A stretch of DNA of 64,000 nt, taken from positions 1,860,001 to 1,924,000 of the forward strand of contig NZ_CP154261.1 in the NCBI RefSeq assembly GCF_039511225.1, written 5' to 3'. Positions 35,934 through 48,752 of the stretch are shown here, one piece after another. The notes beneath the pieces are model-generated. The model saw only the letters and a program-made list of their open reading frames with translations, ran no database searches and was not told the DNA's origin. This stretch comes from Sphingobacterium multivorum (GTDB lineage Bacteria > Bacteroidota > Bacteroidia > Sphingobacteriales > Sphingobacteriaceae). How positions within the stretch are numbered: the first letter of the stretch is position 1; the number at the start of each line of letters is the position of its first letter. Made by a program: the position numbers and the translations under genes.

Positions 35934-36956
35934 TTATAAAGATGATTTGCGAATGATAAGCTGTGTTGGAAGCTCAATCGTTTCAAATTCATGTATAGGT
36001 CTTGTTTGGTTAATAGTAGCGATTAATTTATTTGTTGCCAGTTCCCCAATTTCTGTTGCTGGTTGTACAACGGTGGATAGGGCCGGATTTAACGAAGCTG
36101 CTATTTGTGTGTTTGAAAAACCAATAACGGCGACCTCTGAAGGGACTTGAATCTGAAGTTCAGCCAAAATACCCAATGTTCGGGTTGTAATAACATCTGT
36201 GGCACCGAAAATAGCATCTATATTTTTATGCTCAAGATATTCTTTGAGCAAAATCTCTCTTATTGTTTGGTCGATATCCGCGGTATTATTAAAGCTACAT
36301 TCGATGTAATGCCGATTATCAAAAGGAATACCCGCATCTGATAAAGCAGATTTAAAGCCATTTAATCGTTCGGCTGCCACCCCTAAGTTCTTTCCCGTGA
36401 TATGCAGAATATTCTTTTTGCCCTGTTCGATGAGATGTTTTGTGGCATTATATGCACCTTGGAAATTATTGACCCCGACCTTGAATGTATCAAGCTGATG
36501 ATTGATGCGATCAAAAATAACCACAGGTATCTGCGACTTTATCAGTGCTTTTAATTCTTCAATATTTGAATCAGAAGAGACTGGAGATATCATTAGGCCG
36601 TCAATGCCGCGCATGCGTAAAACATCAATACAATTTTTTTCAATCCGTTCGTCTTCCCGGCTTTGCATGAAAATAACGTCATAGACGGTCTGCTGAGAGG
36701 CGATCTGAATTCCATCGAGGATTTGTGAAACGAATGTATTGCTAATGTTGGATACAATAACCCCTATTGTATTGGATTTTCCTATTTTTAAGCTCCGTGC
36801 CAATTTATTGGGATGGAAATTATGCTTTTTGGCATATTCCTGAACCATCTTTTTAGTTGCTTCACTTATTTCGTAGCTGTCTGATAATGCTTTGGAAACC
36901 GTCGAAACAGAAATATTGAGTGCCAACGCTATATCTTTCAGGGTAGTTCTGCTCAT
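35934..36956 (-). CDS. LacI-family transcriptional regulator
   Basis: A 340-residue LacI-type repressor. The N-terminal HTH (residues 3-48) reads TLKDIALALNISVSTVSKAL, followed by the hinge (NKLARSLKIGKSNTIGVI) and a periplasmic-binding-protein-like effector domain (about 60-330). It is convergent with uxuA and probably regulates the hexuronate unit; the candidate operator is at 33706. No known ligand is assigned. Confidence 0.92.
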   Translation of the reverse strand: MSRTTLKDIALALNISVSTVSKALSDSYEISEATKKMVQEYAKKHNFHPNKLARSLKIGKSNTIGVIVSNISNTFVSQILDGIQIASQQTVYDVIFMQSREDERIEKNCIDVLRMRGIDGLMISPVSSDSNIEELKALIKSQIPVVIFDRINHQLDTFKVGVNNFQGAYNATKHLIEQGKKNILHITGKNLGVAAERLNGFKSALSDAGIPFDNRHYIECSFNNTADIDQTIREILLKEYLEHKNIDAIFGATDVITTRTLGILAELQIQVPSEVAVIGFSNTQIAASLNPALSTVVQPATEIGELATNKLIATINQTRPIHEFETIELPTQLIIRKSSL

Positions 36957-37174
36957 CGCTCTGGTGGTTATTTTAAGAAGATAAATCTACATAAAAAAAT
37001 AGATAAATAGGTTTTTTATCTTGATAAGTGAACCAATGCTGTTATTATTTGGCTTTTCATATTGATATTTTGCTTGTTTCATCGGCAGTTTTGACAAAAG
37101 GGGAGGCCTGTTGTTACGTCGCTTAGGTTCAAATTGTATACGGGTTTATAATTAACACCATTATGGCACCGTTT

Positions 37175-37250
37175 TAACAGGGGGTTAATAGGGGTATAAC
37201 CCCTGCTAAACCCCTGTTAACCCCCTGTTATACCCCTGTAATACCCCTAT
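37175..37250. repeat. 14-bp inverted repeat and tandem CCCCTG-type repeats
   Basis: TAACAGGGGGTTAA (37175-37188) is the exact reverse complement of TTAACCCCCTGTTA (37217-37230). The right part has several tandem copies of a 10-12 base unit built on ACCCCTGTTA/ATACCCCTG, with irregular spacing. Function unknown. Confidence 0.7.
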
Positions 37251-37313
37251 CAATTACTAACAAAAGTTGAACGGAATTGGTAATAGATCCGGTGCGAAGC
37301 CTGTACCGAAGCC

Positions 37314-37378
37314 CGGTTCCCGGTATGTACGCAGCACGCCGCGGTTCCCGGCAATGTCCAGGTTAGATCCCGGTTCCC
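37314..37378. repeat. Three CGGTTCCC repeats spaced 28-29 bases apart
   Basis: Identical 8-mers start at 37314, 37342 and 37371, in GC-rich DNA unlike the flanks. No function recognised. Confidence 0.5.
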
Positions 37379-37494
37379 TGCCTATTCTGCTCCAGAATCA
37401 GCCATCCCAGCCTTCCGATCACCTGTTTTACAAAAAGAATCTCGCACCGTTACAGGCAGTTAAGGGAAAAATGAAATAAATAAGAACAAAAGGC

Positions 37495-37526
37495 TTGGAA
37501 GTTTGTTAACAATCTCCCTATCTTTG
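37495..37526 (+). promoter_or_regulatory. rRNA operon promoter P1
   Basis: TTGG at 37495-37498 and TATCTTTG at 37519-37526 fit the -33/-7 pair of Bacteroidota promoters (spacing 20). It lies about 440 bases before the 16S gene. Confidence 0.55.
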
Positions 37527-37676
37527 CACCACTCCGCAAGGGAGGGACGGTTACCGCGAAAGCAGGGAGCCATGAAAAAAGAAGGGTTTAAGTGGATTGG
37601 GCAGGATTTAAAATCCCGCTGGGTTTATTTTAAACGCGGAAATCGGAAAAGAGAAAAGAAAAAAAAACTTCAGAAA

Positions 37677-37710
37677 GTTTTTGGAAGTTCAGAAAAGATT
37701 TCTACCTTTG
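37677..37710 (+). promoter_or_regulatory. rRNA operon promoter P2
   Basis: TTGG at 37681-37684 and TACCTTTG at 37703-37710 (spacing 18), followed by GCAGTCCC, as in the strong rRNA promoters of Bacteroidota. About 255 bases before the 16S. Confidence 0.65.
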
Positions 37711-37963
37711 CAGTCCCAACGGAAACGAAGGGAAAAACAAAACGATAAAGAGGGGCGCAATGCCTGTCGGAATATAGCGGATACGGAAGTTGAAGCGGCA
37801 AAAGTTCTTTAAGAAAACACAATCATGTAAGCGTGACGAGTAGACAGACGAAAGTCGAAAGTCATGAACAAATTCAAGTAATTCGTTCAATTCGATCCAA
37901 GATCAGAGATATAAAAAAAGAATTCTGATTATTATAAATAGTTGGAATCAAAAACTTCATTTT

Positions 37964-39496
<1,533 letters not shown>

Positions 39497-39617
39497 AGAG
39501 TATCGCAGATCGGTGCTCGTCACGTTACATATGATTGCAAAAGAAGAAAAACATCAGAAGAAAGTGCCCGCCCCGAAAGGAGCAGGACCGAGAGAGACAG
39601 ATGAACAGGAAATAGCT

Positions 39618-39691
39618 AGTCCCGTAGCTCAGTTGGTTAGAGCACTACACTGATAATGTAGGGGTCAGCAGTTCAAATCTGCTCGGGACTA
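39618..39691 (+). tRNA. tRNA-Ile (anticodon GAT)
   Basis: 74-base cloverleaf: acceptor arms AGTCCCG / CGGGACT pair over 7 bp, D-loop AGTTGGTTAGAG, anticodon stem CTACA-CTGATAA-TGTAG with GAT at the centre, and T loop GTTCAAATC. CCA is not encoded. It lies in the 16S-23S spacer. Confidence 0.95.
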
Positions 39692-39702
39692 CGAAAAAGT
39701 AA

Positions 39703-39776
39703 GGGGAATTAGCTCAGCTGGCTAGAGCACCTGCCTTGCACGCAGGGGGTCAACGGTTCGAATCCGTTATTCTCCA
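39703..39776 (+). tRNA. tRNA-Ala (anticodon TGC)
   Basis: 74 bases: acceptor GGGGAAT / ATTCTCC, D-loop AGCTGGCTAGAG, anticodon arm CCTGCCTTGCACGCAGG with TGC, and T loop GTTCGAATC. The spacer pair tRNA-Ile and tRNA-Ala is the usual Bacteroidota arrangement. Confidence 0.95.
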
Positions 39777-40005
39777 CATCTCCGGGAGGGACATCGACAG
39801 ATGCTCCGAAGAAACAAACCGGAAAAAGAGTTCTTTGACATATTGAAAGAGAAAAAAAATTACAAGAGAAGACAACAGTATAGAGACAATACGTGTATGT
39901 GTCTGATGTAGAGAGGAGACCCTCGGTGAATGCCGAACGAATCTCTGCGTAGCATATGGGTATATATATCAAAAGCAGCCGCATAGTAGCAAAAGGCTAT
40001 GCCGG

Positions 40006-42890
<2,885 letters not shown>

Positions 42891-43046
42891 AGATAACACT
42901 GTTGTCTTCCTCTTTAATTTTTAGAAACAAAACAGAAACGAAACTCTTTCAATATATATGTCATTTAGATATGAACATAGGGATCATTTCGGACCTTACA
43001 GGCTCCTGATACTCTTATCCCTGATCTCAGATCTAAAAAAATATTT

Positions 43047-43153
43047 AGGTGCCTATATCGGCGGTGTCTACCTCTTCCCATTCCGAACAGAGCAGTCAAG
43101 CCCGCCAGAGCCGATGGTATTGCCGTAACAGGTGGGAGAGTAGGTCGGTGCCT
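43047..43153 (+). rRNA. 5S ribosomal RNA
   Basis: About 107 bases; the termini AGGTGCC and GGTGCCT pair (with G-U). The loop segments CCCATTCCGAACAGAGC and GATGGTATTGCCGTAAC are typical. Ends are estimated from pairing. Confidence 0.92.
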
Positions 43154-43162
43154 TTTTTTACA

Positions 43163-43200
43163 CGGAAGCCCTTGCTGGAAACAGTCAAGGGCTTCTTTCG
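43163..43200 (+). terminator. rRNA operon terminator
   Basis: GAAGCCCTTG (43165-43174) / CAAGGGCTTC (43186-43195), 10-bp perfect stem, followed by TTTCG. Confidence 0.8.
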
Positions 43201-43433
43201 TTTAGGTAACTCCCGTACTTCCCTGTACAATGCTATTGCATATCTGCCGTACTTCCCCGACCGGCGCTGTCCTAGAGCCTCTACTGTCCCTATTCAAGCT
43301 CATCCCGCCACTGCTCCTTTTCGAAAAGGCTTTGGCTCGCTAGTTACAGTTGGATAGTGTGACACATTGAAAGATTAAGGTTTGTCACTCTGATGAGATT
43401 TGGTGTGCTATAGCGTATTGTATGGCAGGAAAT

Positions 43434-43447
43434 GTGACTACGGTCAC
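43434..43447. promoter_or_regulatory. FNR/Crp-type palindrome upstream of ccoN (distal)
   Basis: GTGAC-TACG-GTCAC is a perfect inverted repeat with 4-base spacing, similar in geometry to the TGAT-N4-ATCA site at 29230 but with C/G in place of T/A at the inner base. Confidence 0.5.
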
Positions 43448-43563
43448 TTTTGGTGTCAGATCTACTGGCGAAAAGTATATTTTAGGGTCTCAATTTTCCC
43501 TAAGTCATTTAGAACCAGTAGCCGAAATTAGTAACTAAACCTTGTAATCCGGTAATACAAAAG

Positions 43564-43575
43564 TGACGTACATCA
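43564..43575. promoter_or_regulatory. FNR/Crp-type site upstream of ccoN (proximal)
   Basis: TGAC-GTAC-ATCA has the same half-site spacing. Its centre is 51.5 bases before the -7 element at 43621, almost the same as at hemN (52.5). Confidence 0.55.
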
Positions 43576-43620
43576 TTTTTGTACGCATTGCCCATCATTA
43601 GATTGTCATAAATTGCTGCT

Positions 43621-43628
43621 TACTTTTG
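43621..43628 (+). promoter_or_regulatory. -7 promoter element of the ccoNOQPG unit
   Basis: TACTTTTG, the same 8 bases as before hemN; 24 bases before the ccoN ATG. Confidence 0.6.
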
Positions 43629-43651
43629 AACCAGAATCAACAATTTAAGTA

Positions 43652-45790
43652 ATGCAGTTAGAGCAATTTAATTACGACAACAAGATTGTCAGGAATTTCG
43701 GAATCGCTACCATTATTTGGGGAATAGTTGGTATGACCATAGGATTGCTTGTGGCGACGCAGCTTGTTTGGCCCCAGATGAACTTTGGATTGCAATTTAC
43801 AACATTTGGCCGTGTACGTCCTGTGCATACCAATGCGGTGATTTTTGCTTTCGTGGGTAATGGTATTTTTATGGGAGTATACTACTCCTTACAGCGGGTG
43901 CTTAAAGCAAGAATGTTTAGTGATGCTTTGAGCAAGCTCCATTTTTGGGGTTGGCAATTAATTATTGTTGCATCGGCTATTACACTACCACTCGGCCTTA
44001 CTTCAAGTCATGAGTATGCCGAAATGGAATGGCCTATTGATATCGCAATTACCCTCATTTGGGTGGTATTCGGAATCAATATGTTCGGTACTATCGTCAA
44101 ACGACGCGAACGTCACATGTATGTCGCAGTTTGGTTCTATATTGCCACATTTGTCACAGTAGCCGTATTGCATATTGTTAACTCCATCCAATTGCCAGTA
44201 GCTGGCTGGAAAAGCTATTACGTCTACAAGGGTGTGCAGGATGCACTGGTACAATGGTGGTATGGTCACAACGCAGTTGCTTTTTTCTTGACAACACCTT
44301 ATTTGGGAATGATGTATTATTTCCTTCCTAAGATGGCCAACCGTCCTGTTTACTCGTACAAGTTAAGTATTCTTCACTTTTGGTCTTTAATCTTTATTTA
44401 TATCTGGGCAGGTCCTCACCATTTGCTCTATACGGCGCTACCGGGTTGGGTACAGTCTTTAGGGGTTGTATTCTCCATTATGTTGATTGCTCCAAGCTGG
44501 GGTGGTATGATCAATGGCTTATTGACCTTACGTGGTGCTTGGGATAAGGTACGGACAGAACCGATGTTAAAATTCATGGTCGTGGCCCTTACTTGTTATG
44601 GTATGGCGACTTTCGAAGGCCCTATGTTATCCTTGAAACAGGTGAATGCAATTGCCCACTTTACCGACTGGATCGTAGCGCACGTACACGTAGGTGCTTT
44701 GGGATGGAATGGGTTTATGACATTCGGTATTCTATACTGGTTGATACCACGTATATATAAGACAGAGTTGTATTCTAAAAAGTTGGCATCAACGCACTTT
44801 TGGATAGGTACCTTGGGTATTTTGTTCTATGCGATCCCGATGTATTGGGCAGCTGTAGTACAAGGCTTGATGTGGAAGGAATTTACACCAGAAGGGGTCT
44901 TGAAATATCCAAACTTCCTGGCGACAACATTGGAAATTCTGCCGATGCACATGATGCGCGCACTAGGTGGTGCACTTTATCTGTCGGGGGTCTTCCTAAT
45001 GACCTTTAACTTGATCAAAACCATGAAACAAGGGAAGCTCTTGGCCAATGAGCCAGCAGAAGCTCCTGCATTATTGCCAGTTCAGGTAAATGAACAGTCT
45101 CAACACCGTCGTCTTGAACGTAAGCCAATTTTATTCATGGTACTCGCGCTTATCGCCATCCTCATCGGGGGTATGGTGGAGATGGTGCCGACTTTTACAA
45201 TTTCTAAAAATGTTCCAACAATTGCAAGTGTAAAACCTTATACAGCATTGGAACTGCAGGGACGGGATCTCTACGTTAGAGAAGGTTGTGTGAACTGTCA
45301 TACGCAAACTATTCGTCCTTTTAGATCCGAAACCGCCCGTTATGGTGAGTATAGCAAGGCGGGAGAATTTGTTTACGATACACCGTTTTTATGGGGTTCG
45401 AAACGGACAGGACCTGATCTGCATCGCATCGGTGGTAAATATCCAAACAAATGGCACTTTGATCACCTGTTGGATCCAACGATTACCTCGCCTGGAAGTA
45501 TCATGCCAACATATCCGTGGTTAATCAATCAGAAACTGGATAATGCTATTCTGCAAGATAAAATGAAGGCGTTACGGAAATTGGGAATCCCCTATACCGA
45601 TGCGGAAATTGAACATGCTGAACAGGATCTCACCAAACAGGCACAGAAAATTGCTGATGATCTAAAACAAAATCAAGTGAATGTGTTAGCTGACCGTGAG
45701 ATTGTGGCTGTAATTGCCTACTTACAACGATTAGGAACAGATATAAAAGCAGCTCCAAAAGTAGCTGATAATGTTAACGCAAATCAATAA
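43652..45790 (+). CDS. ccoN: Fused cbb3-type cytochrome c oxidase subunits I and II (CcoNO)
   Basis: High-affinity terminal oxidase core for low-oxygen respiration. Residues about 1-470 form the 12-helix CcoN with haem/CuB ligand His in RPVHTNAVIFAF, WWYGHNAVAF and PHHLLYTALP. After a helix (about 495-515) the CcoO part is fused, with a haem-c site CVNCH at about 546-550 and a downstream Met in SIMPTYPWL as likely axial ligand. At 712 aa it is the fused form common in Bacteroidota, while proteobacteria have separate CcoN and CcoO. It starts the oxidase operon. Confidence 0.96.
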   Translation: MQLEQFNYDNKIVRNFGIATIIWGIVGMTIGLLVATQLVWPQMNFGLQFTTFGRVRPVHTNAVIFAFVGNGIFMGVYYSLQRVLKARMFSDALSKLHFWGWQLIIVASAITLPLGLTSSHEYAEMEWPIDIAITLIWVVFGINMFGTIVKRRERHMYVAVWFYIATFVTVAVLHIVNSIQLPVAGWKSYYVYKGVQDALVQWWYGHNAVAFFLTTPYLGMMYYFLPKMANRPVYSYKLSILHFWSLIFIYIWAGPHHLLYTALPGWVQSLGVVFSIMLIAPSWGGMINGLLTLRGAWDKVRTEPMLKFMVVALTCYGMATFEGPMLSLKQVNAIAHFTDWIVAHVHVGALGWNGFMTFGILYWLIPRIYKTELYSKKLASTHFWIGTLGILFYAIPMYWAAVVQGLMWKEFTPEGVLKYPNFLATTLEILPMHMMRALGGALYLSGVFLMTFNLIKTMKQGKLLANEPAEAPALLPVQVNEQSQHRRLERKPILFMVLALIAILIGGMVEMVPTFTISKNVPTIASVKPYTALELQGRDLYVREGCVNCHTQTIRPFRSETARYGEYSKAGEFVYDTPFLWGSKRTGPDLHRIGGKYPNKWHFDHLLDPTITSPGSIMPTYPWLINQKLDNAILQDKMKALRKLGIPYTDAEIEHAEQDLTKQAQKIADDLKQNQVNVLADREIVAVIAYLQRLGTDIKAAPKVADNVNANQ

Positions 45791-45794
45791 AGCC

Positions 45795-45992
45795 ATGTTT
45801 AAGCAAATAACAAATCTAAACGGCAGTGAGCTTTATCTAATTGCATCACTTTGGATCTTCTTGGTATTCTTCATTTCAGTAGCAATCATGTTGTTTCGAA
45901 TGAAAAAAGATTATGTTACTTATATGAAGGAATTGCCTTTGGAAGAAGATGAAACAGAAAAGGAACTGAATCATTCACCTGAAAGTCTATAA
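45795..45992 (+). CDS. ccoQ: CcoQ-like small cbb3 oxidase subunit
   Basis: A 65-residue protein with one transmembrane helix (about 13-35) and an acidic tail. I chose ATG 45795, 5 bases after the ccoN stop, instead of an overlapping upstream start. Position between ccoNO and ccoP and layout match CcoQ/FixQ, which stabilises the complex. Sequence identity to CcoQ is low, so the call is positional. Confidence 0.75.
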   Translation: MFKQITNLNGSELYLIASLWIFLVFFISVAIMLFRMKKDYVTYMKELPLEEDETEKELNHSPESL

Positions 45993-45995
45993 TAT

Positions 45996-46910
45996 ATGAG
46001 TTTATTATTGGATACTGCACCAGCTACCGCAGAAGTTGTTCAATCTACGATAGGATTCGGTACAGATAATTTATACACAGATATCTTAATTGTTGTATTG
46101 ATCGTTGTGATGCTGGCTCTACTTGCTTCGGCATTGATGGTCAATCGCGCGATGAAATCCATCATTAAGATTACCATGCCTGAATTGGCCCAGGAGGAAA
46201 AACTCAAAAAGGTGTCGAATAAGGGCTGGATGAAAAGGTCGTGGAACAAGATCATGGGGATCAGACCGATTTCAGAAGAAAAGGATATTGTCATAGACCA
46301 TGAGTACGATGGTATCCGCGAATTGGATAATCCGATTCCGATCTGGTTTAATTTCCTTTTTTATGGAACGATTTTTTTCGGCCTTGTTTACTTATTTGTT
46401 TATCAGGTGTCGGGTATCGGAATGAACCAGGACCAGGAGTATGAACATGAGATGGTCGTTGCCGAGAAAGAGCGTCAGGCTTATCTTACTGCTTCTGCGA
46501 GTAATGTAGACGAAAGTAGCGTGGAGTTTCAGCCGGAAATGGCAGCTGATGGAAAAGCGATCTTTACTGCAAACTGTGTCGCTTGTCACGGAGGTAGTGG
46601 CGAGGGAGGCATCGGACCCAACTTGACCGATAAGTTTTGGCTACATGGTGGTGAGATTAAAGACATCTTCAAAACCATTAAGTATGGTGTTCCTGATAAA
46701 GGAATGGTGCCATGGGAACAAACGTTAAGTCCCGCTCAAATCGCACAGGTTGCCAGTTATATTGTCACCTTAAGGGATACAAACCCTGCTAATCCAAAAG
46801 CTCCACAAGGTGATGAGGTAACCTATGGCGGTGGTCAGGCGGCAAACGGAGAGAAAGCAGCGGATGATGCCAAAACAGGTCCAGCTGAAGCAGATAAAAA
46901 AGCAGAGTAG
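45996..46910 (+). CDS. ccoP: Cbb3-type cytochrome c oxidase subunit III (CcoP), mono-haem
   Basis: A membrane-anchored cytochrome c that passes electrons to CcoN. It has two hydrophobic segments (about 27-50 and 110-135), with the CcoP signature IRELDNPIPIWFNFLFYG between them. There is only one haem-c motif, CVACH (about 194-198), with Met in KGMVPWE as axial ligand; classical proteobacterial CcoP has two haems. The C-terminus (about 265-304) is a Gly/Ala/Lys-rich tail. Length 304 aa. Confidence 0.94.
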   Translation: MSLLLDTAPATAEVVQSTIGFGTDNLYTDILIVVLIVVMLALLASALMVNRAMKSIIKITMPELAQEEKLKKVSNKGWMKRSWNKIMGIRPISEEKDIVIDHEYDGIRELDNPIPIWFNFLFYGTIFFGLVYLFVYQVSGIGMNQDQEYEHEMVVAEKERQAYLTASASNVDESSVEFQPEMAADGKAIFTANCVACHGGSGEGGIGPNLTDKFWLHGGEIKDIFKTIKYGVPDKGMVPWEQTLSPAQIAQVASYIVTLRDTNPANPKAPQGDEVTYGGGQAANGEKAADDAKTGPAEADKKAE

Positions 46911-46925
46911 TAAATTGAAATAGCA

Positions 46926-48314
46926 ATGAGTACAGCAGTCGTGAATAATGCCAATAACGGTGGATCTAAGTCAAAAAAAAGACAATGGATTTATGCCAAA
47001 AAACCGCAGGGAGAGCTTTACAAAAAAAGACAGTGGGTTGGGTATTCACTACTGCTGTTCTTGTTTATCGTTCCTTTTATCAAAATAAACGGTGAACCGT
47101 TTCTCATGTTCAACATTATTGAGCGAAAGTTTTCCATCTTGGGAAATCTTTTCTATCCACAAGATCTCTACATATTCGTATTCGGTATGTTAATCGTGAT
47201 GGTATGTGTGGTTTTGTTTACTGTTGTCTTTGGACGGGTATGGTGTGGATGGACTTGCCCTCAGACCATTTTTTTGGAATTAATATTTAGACGAATTGAA
47301 TATTGGATCGAAGGTGACTGGCAGCAACAAAAGAAATTGGATGCGGGACCAAATACGGATCAAAAACAATTGAAAAAAATTTTGAAACATGGTATATTCT
47401 TGATCATATCATTTTTCATTTCAAATATCTTTTTGTCTTATATCATCGGTGCTGATGCGCTGATGAAGATTATCACTGATCCCTTGGACCAACATATCGG
47501 TGGACTGATATCGATAATCATATTTACATTGGTTTTTTATGCTGTGTTTGCGTATGTCAGGGAGATTGTATGTATTGCAATTTGCCCTTACGGCAGATTG
47601 CAGGGTGTACTCCTGGATGACCAAAGTATAACTGTCGCCTATGATCATAGACGTGGAGAGCCAAGAGGAAAACAGCAAAAGGATGCAGTGACGACGCAAG
47701 GGGATTGTGTGGACTGTAAGCTCTGTGTACATGTATGCCCCACAGGAATTGATATTCGAAATGGCCTTCAATTGGAATGTGTAAGCTGTACAGCCTGTAT
47801 AGATGCCTGTGATGCTGTCATGGACAAAATCGGAAAGCCTAAAAAGTTGATAGGCTTTTATCCAATGGGTGAGATTGAAGGAACACTGAAGAAAAAAAGC
47901 AATACGAGAGCAATAGCTTATTCGATCGTGTTGGTTGCACTAATGTCGGTCTTTGGTTTTCTGTTGTTCAACCGTTCTCAGGTGGACGGTAGATTGCTCC
48001 GCGCAAAGGGAAGTACCTACCAGCTTCGTGATGATAAGACAATAAGCAACCTGTATTCTTTGGAATTGATCAATAAGTCGGGTAAAGAAATGCCTTTTAA
48101 ATTGGTCTGTGATGACCCACGCTTAAAGATTCAGGTGGTTAACCCCATTCAAAAATTGAGTAAAGATGGGCATGCAACACTAAGTTTTTTTCTAATTATC
48201 GCAAATAAGGATGTTGAGACTTATAAAAGTAATGTAAAATTAGCTATCTATTCGGGCGATAAGAAAGTGGAAAGTTTAAAAACCACTTTTATAGCGCCTC
48301 CGGGTATGAATTAA
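46926..48314 (+). CDS. ccoG: Cytochrome c oxidase accessory protein CcoG (RdxA/FixG-type ferredoxin-like)
   Basis: Membrane iron-sulfur protein that helps copper delivery to the oxidase. Residues 1-200 hold several transmembrane helices with Cys pairs in GRVWCGWTCPQT and CIAICPYGR. Two [4Fe-4S] motifs follow (CVDCKLCVHVCPTG and CVSCTACIDACD). The C-terminal region after a further helix is an Ig-like periplasmic domain (about 360-462). Length 462 aa; conserved position after ccoP. Confidence 0.94.
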   Translation: MSTAVVNNANNGGSKSKKRQWIYAKKPQGELYKKRQWVGYSLLLFLFIVPFIKINGEPFLMFNIIERKFSILGNLFYPQDLYIFVFGMLIVMVCVVLFTVVFGRVWCGWTCPQTIFLELIFRRIEYWIEGDWQQQKKLDAGPNTDQKQLKKILKHGIFLIISFFISNIFLSYIIGADALMKIITDPLDQHIGGLISIIIFTLVFYAVFAYVREIVCIAICPYGRLQGVLLDDQSITVAYDHRRGEPRGKQQKDAVTTQGDCVDCKLCVHVCPTGIDIRNGLQLECVSCTACIDACDAVMDKIGKPKKLIGFYPMGEIEGTLKKKSNTRAIAYSIVLVALMSVFGFLLFNRSQVDGRLLRAKGSTYQLRDDKTISNLYSLELINKSGKEMPFKLVCDDPRLKIQVVNPIQKLSKDGHATLSFFLIIANKDVETYKSNVKLAIYSGDKKVESLKTTFIAPPGMN

Positions 48315-48325
48315 AATGAAAAACA

Positions 48326-48748
48326 ATGAATTGGGGTACAAAGATTTTTTTAACCTTGGCGGTATTTATGTTGTGTATAGTCGGAGCGGGAATATACATG
48401 GTGAGTCACGATTCAGATAGTCTGGAAGAAGACGATTATTACGAGCAGGGACTAAATTATGATCAAGCTTACGACAAAAAGCAAAATGTCTTAATGATGA
48501 AAGAATCACCGACAATTGAAATCAGGCAAGATACCTTGTATATTCATTTTGTCTCCAAAGAAAATAAAGGGAAATTGCTGTTTCGAAAACCTTCGGACAA
48601 TCGATTGGATAAAGAATTGCCATTTCAGACAACAGGCAATTTATATACACTGCCCATTTCCACGTTCGATAAAGGCATGTGGAATTTGTATATCGACTGG
48701 AAGAGTGTAGGTAAAGATTTTTTGTTTGAAGAGCATATTTTATTTTAA
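48326..48748 (+). CDS. ccoH: FixH/CcoH-family protein
   Basis: A 140-residue protein with one N-terminal transmembrane helix (about 7-25) and a periplasmic beta-rich domain ending in WNLYIDWKSVGKDFLFEEHILF, typical of FixH. CcoH is needed for cbb3 assembly or stability. It follows ccoG by 11 bases, the usual order. Confidence 0.88.
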   Translation: MNWGTKIFLTLAVFMLCIVGAGIYMVSHDSDSLEEDDYYEQGLNYDQAYDKKQNVLMMKESPTIEIRQDTLYIHFVSKENKGKLLFRKPSDNRLDKELPFQTTGNLYTLPISTFDKGMWNLYIDWKSVGKDFLFEEHILF

Positions 48749-48752
48749 GGAA

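Larger units (their letters stand above)
36957..37963. other. Long non-coding region upstream of the rRNA operon
   Basis: About 1 kb with no convincing gene (two short open frames lack coding character). It contains a GC-rich cluster of CCCCTGTTA-like repeats (37175-37250), three CGGTTCCC copies 28-29 bases apart, two rRNA promoter cores (37519 and 37703) and the 16S leader. The repeats are listed separately. Confidence 0.75.
43201..43651. other. Regulatory region between rRNA operon and ccoN
   Basis: About 450 bases with no gene. The right half carries two FNR/Crp-type sites (43434 and 43564) and the -7 element (43621). The left half shows nothing recognisable. Confidence 0.65.

Noticed and set aside
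37267..37748. Open frames of 70 and 81 codons upstream of the 16S gene
   Set aside because: Composition follows the GC-rich repeats and the rRNA promoter; the protein sequences look like translated non-coding DNA.
43201..43357. Open frame running out of the 5S region
   Set aside because: It spans the 5S rRNA and its terminator, so it is not a gene.
44003..44269. 88-codon minus-strand frame within ccoN
   Set aside because: Shadow of the conserved membrane protein in another frame; no independent signal.
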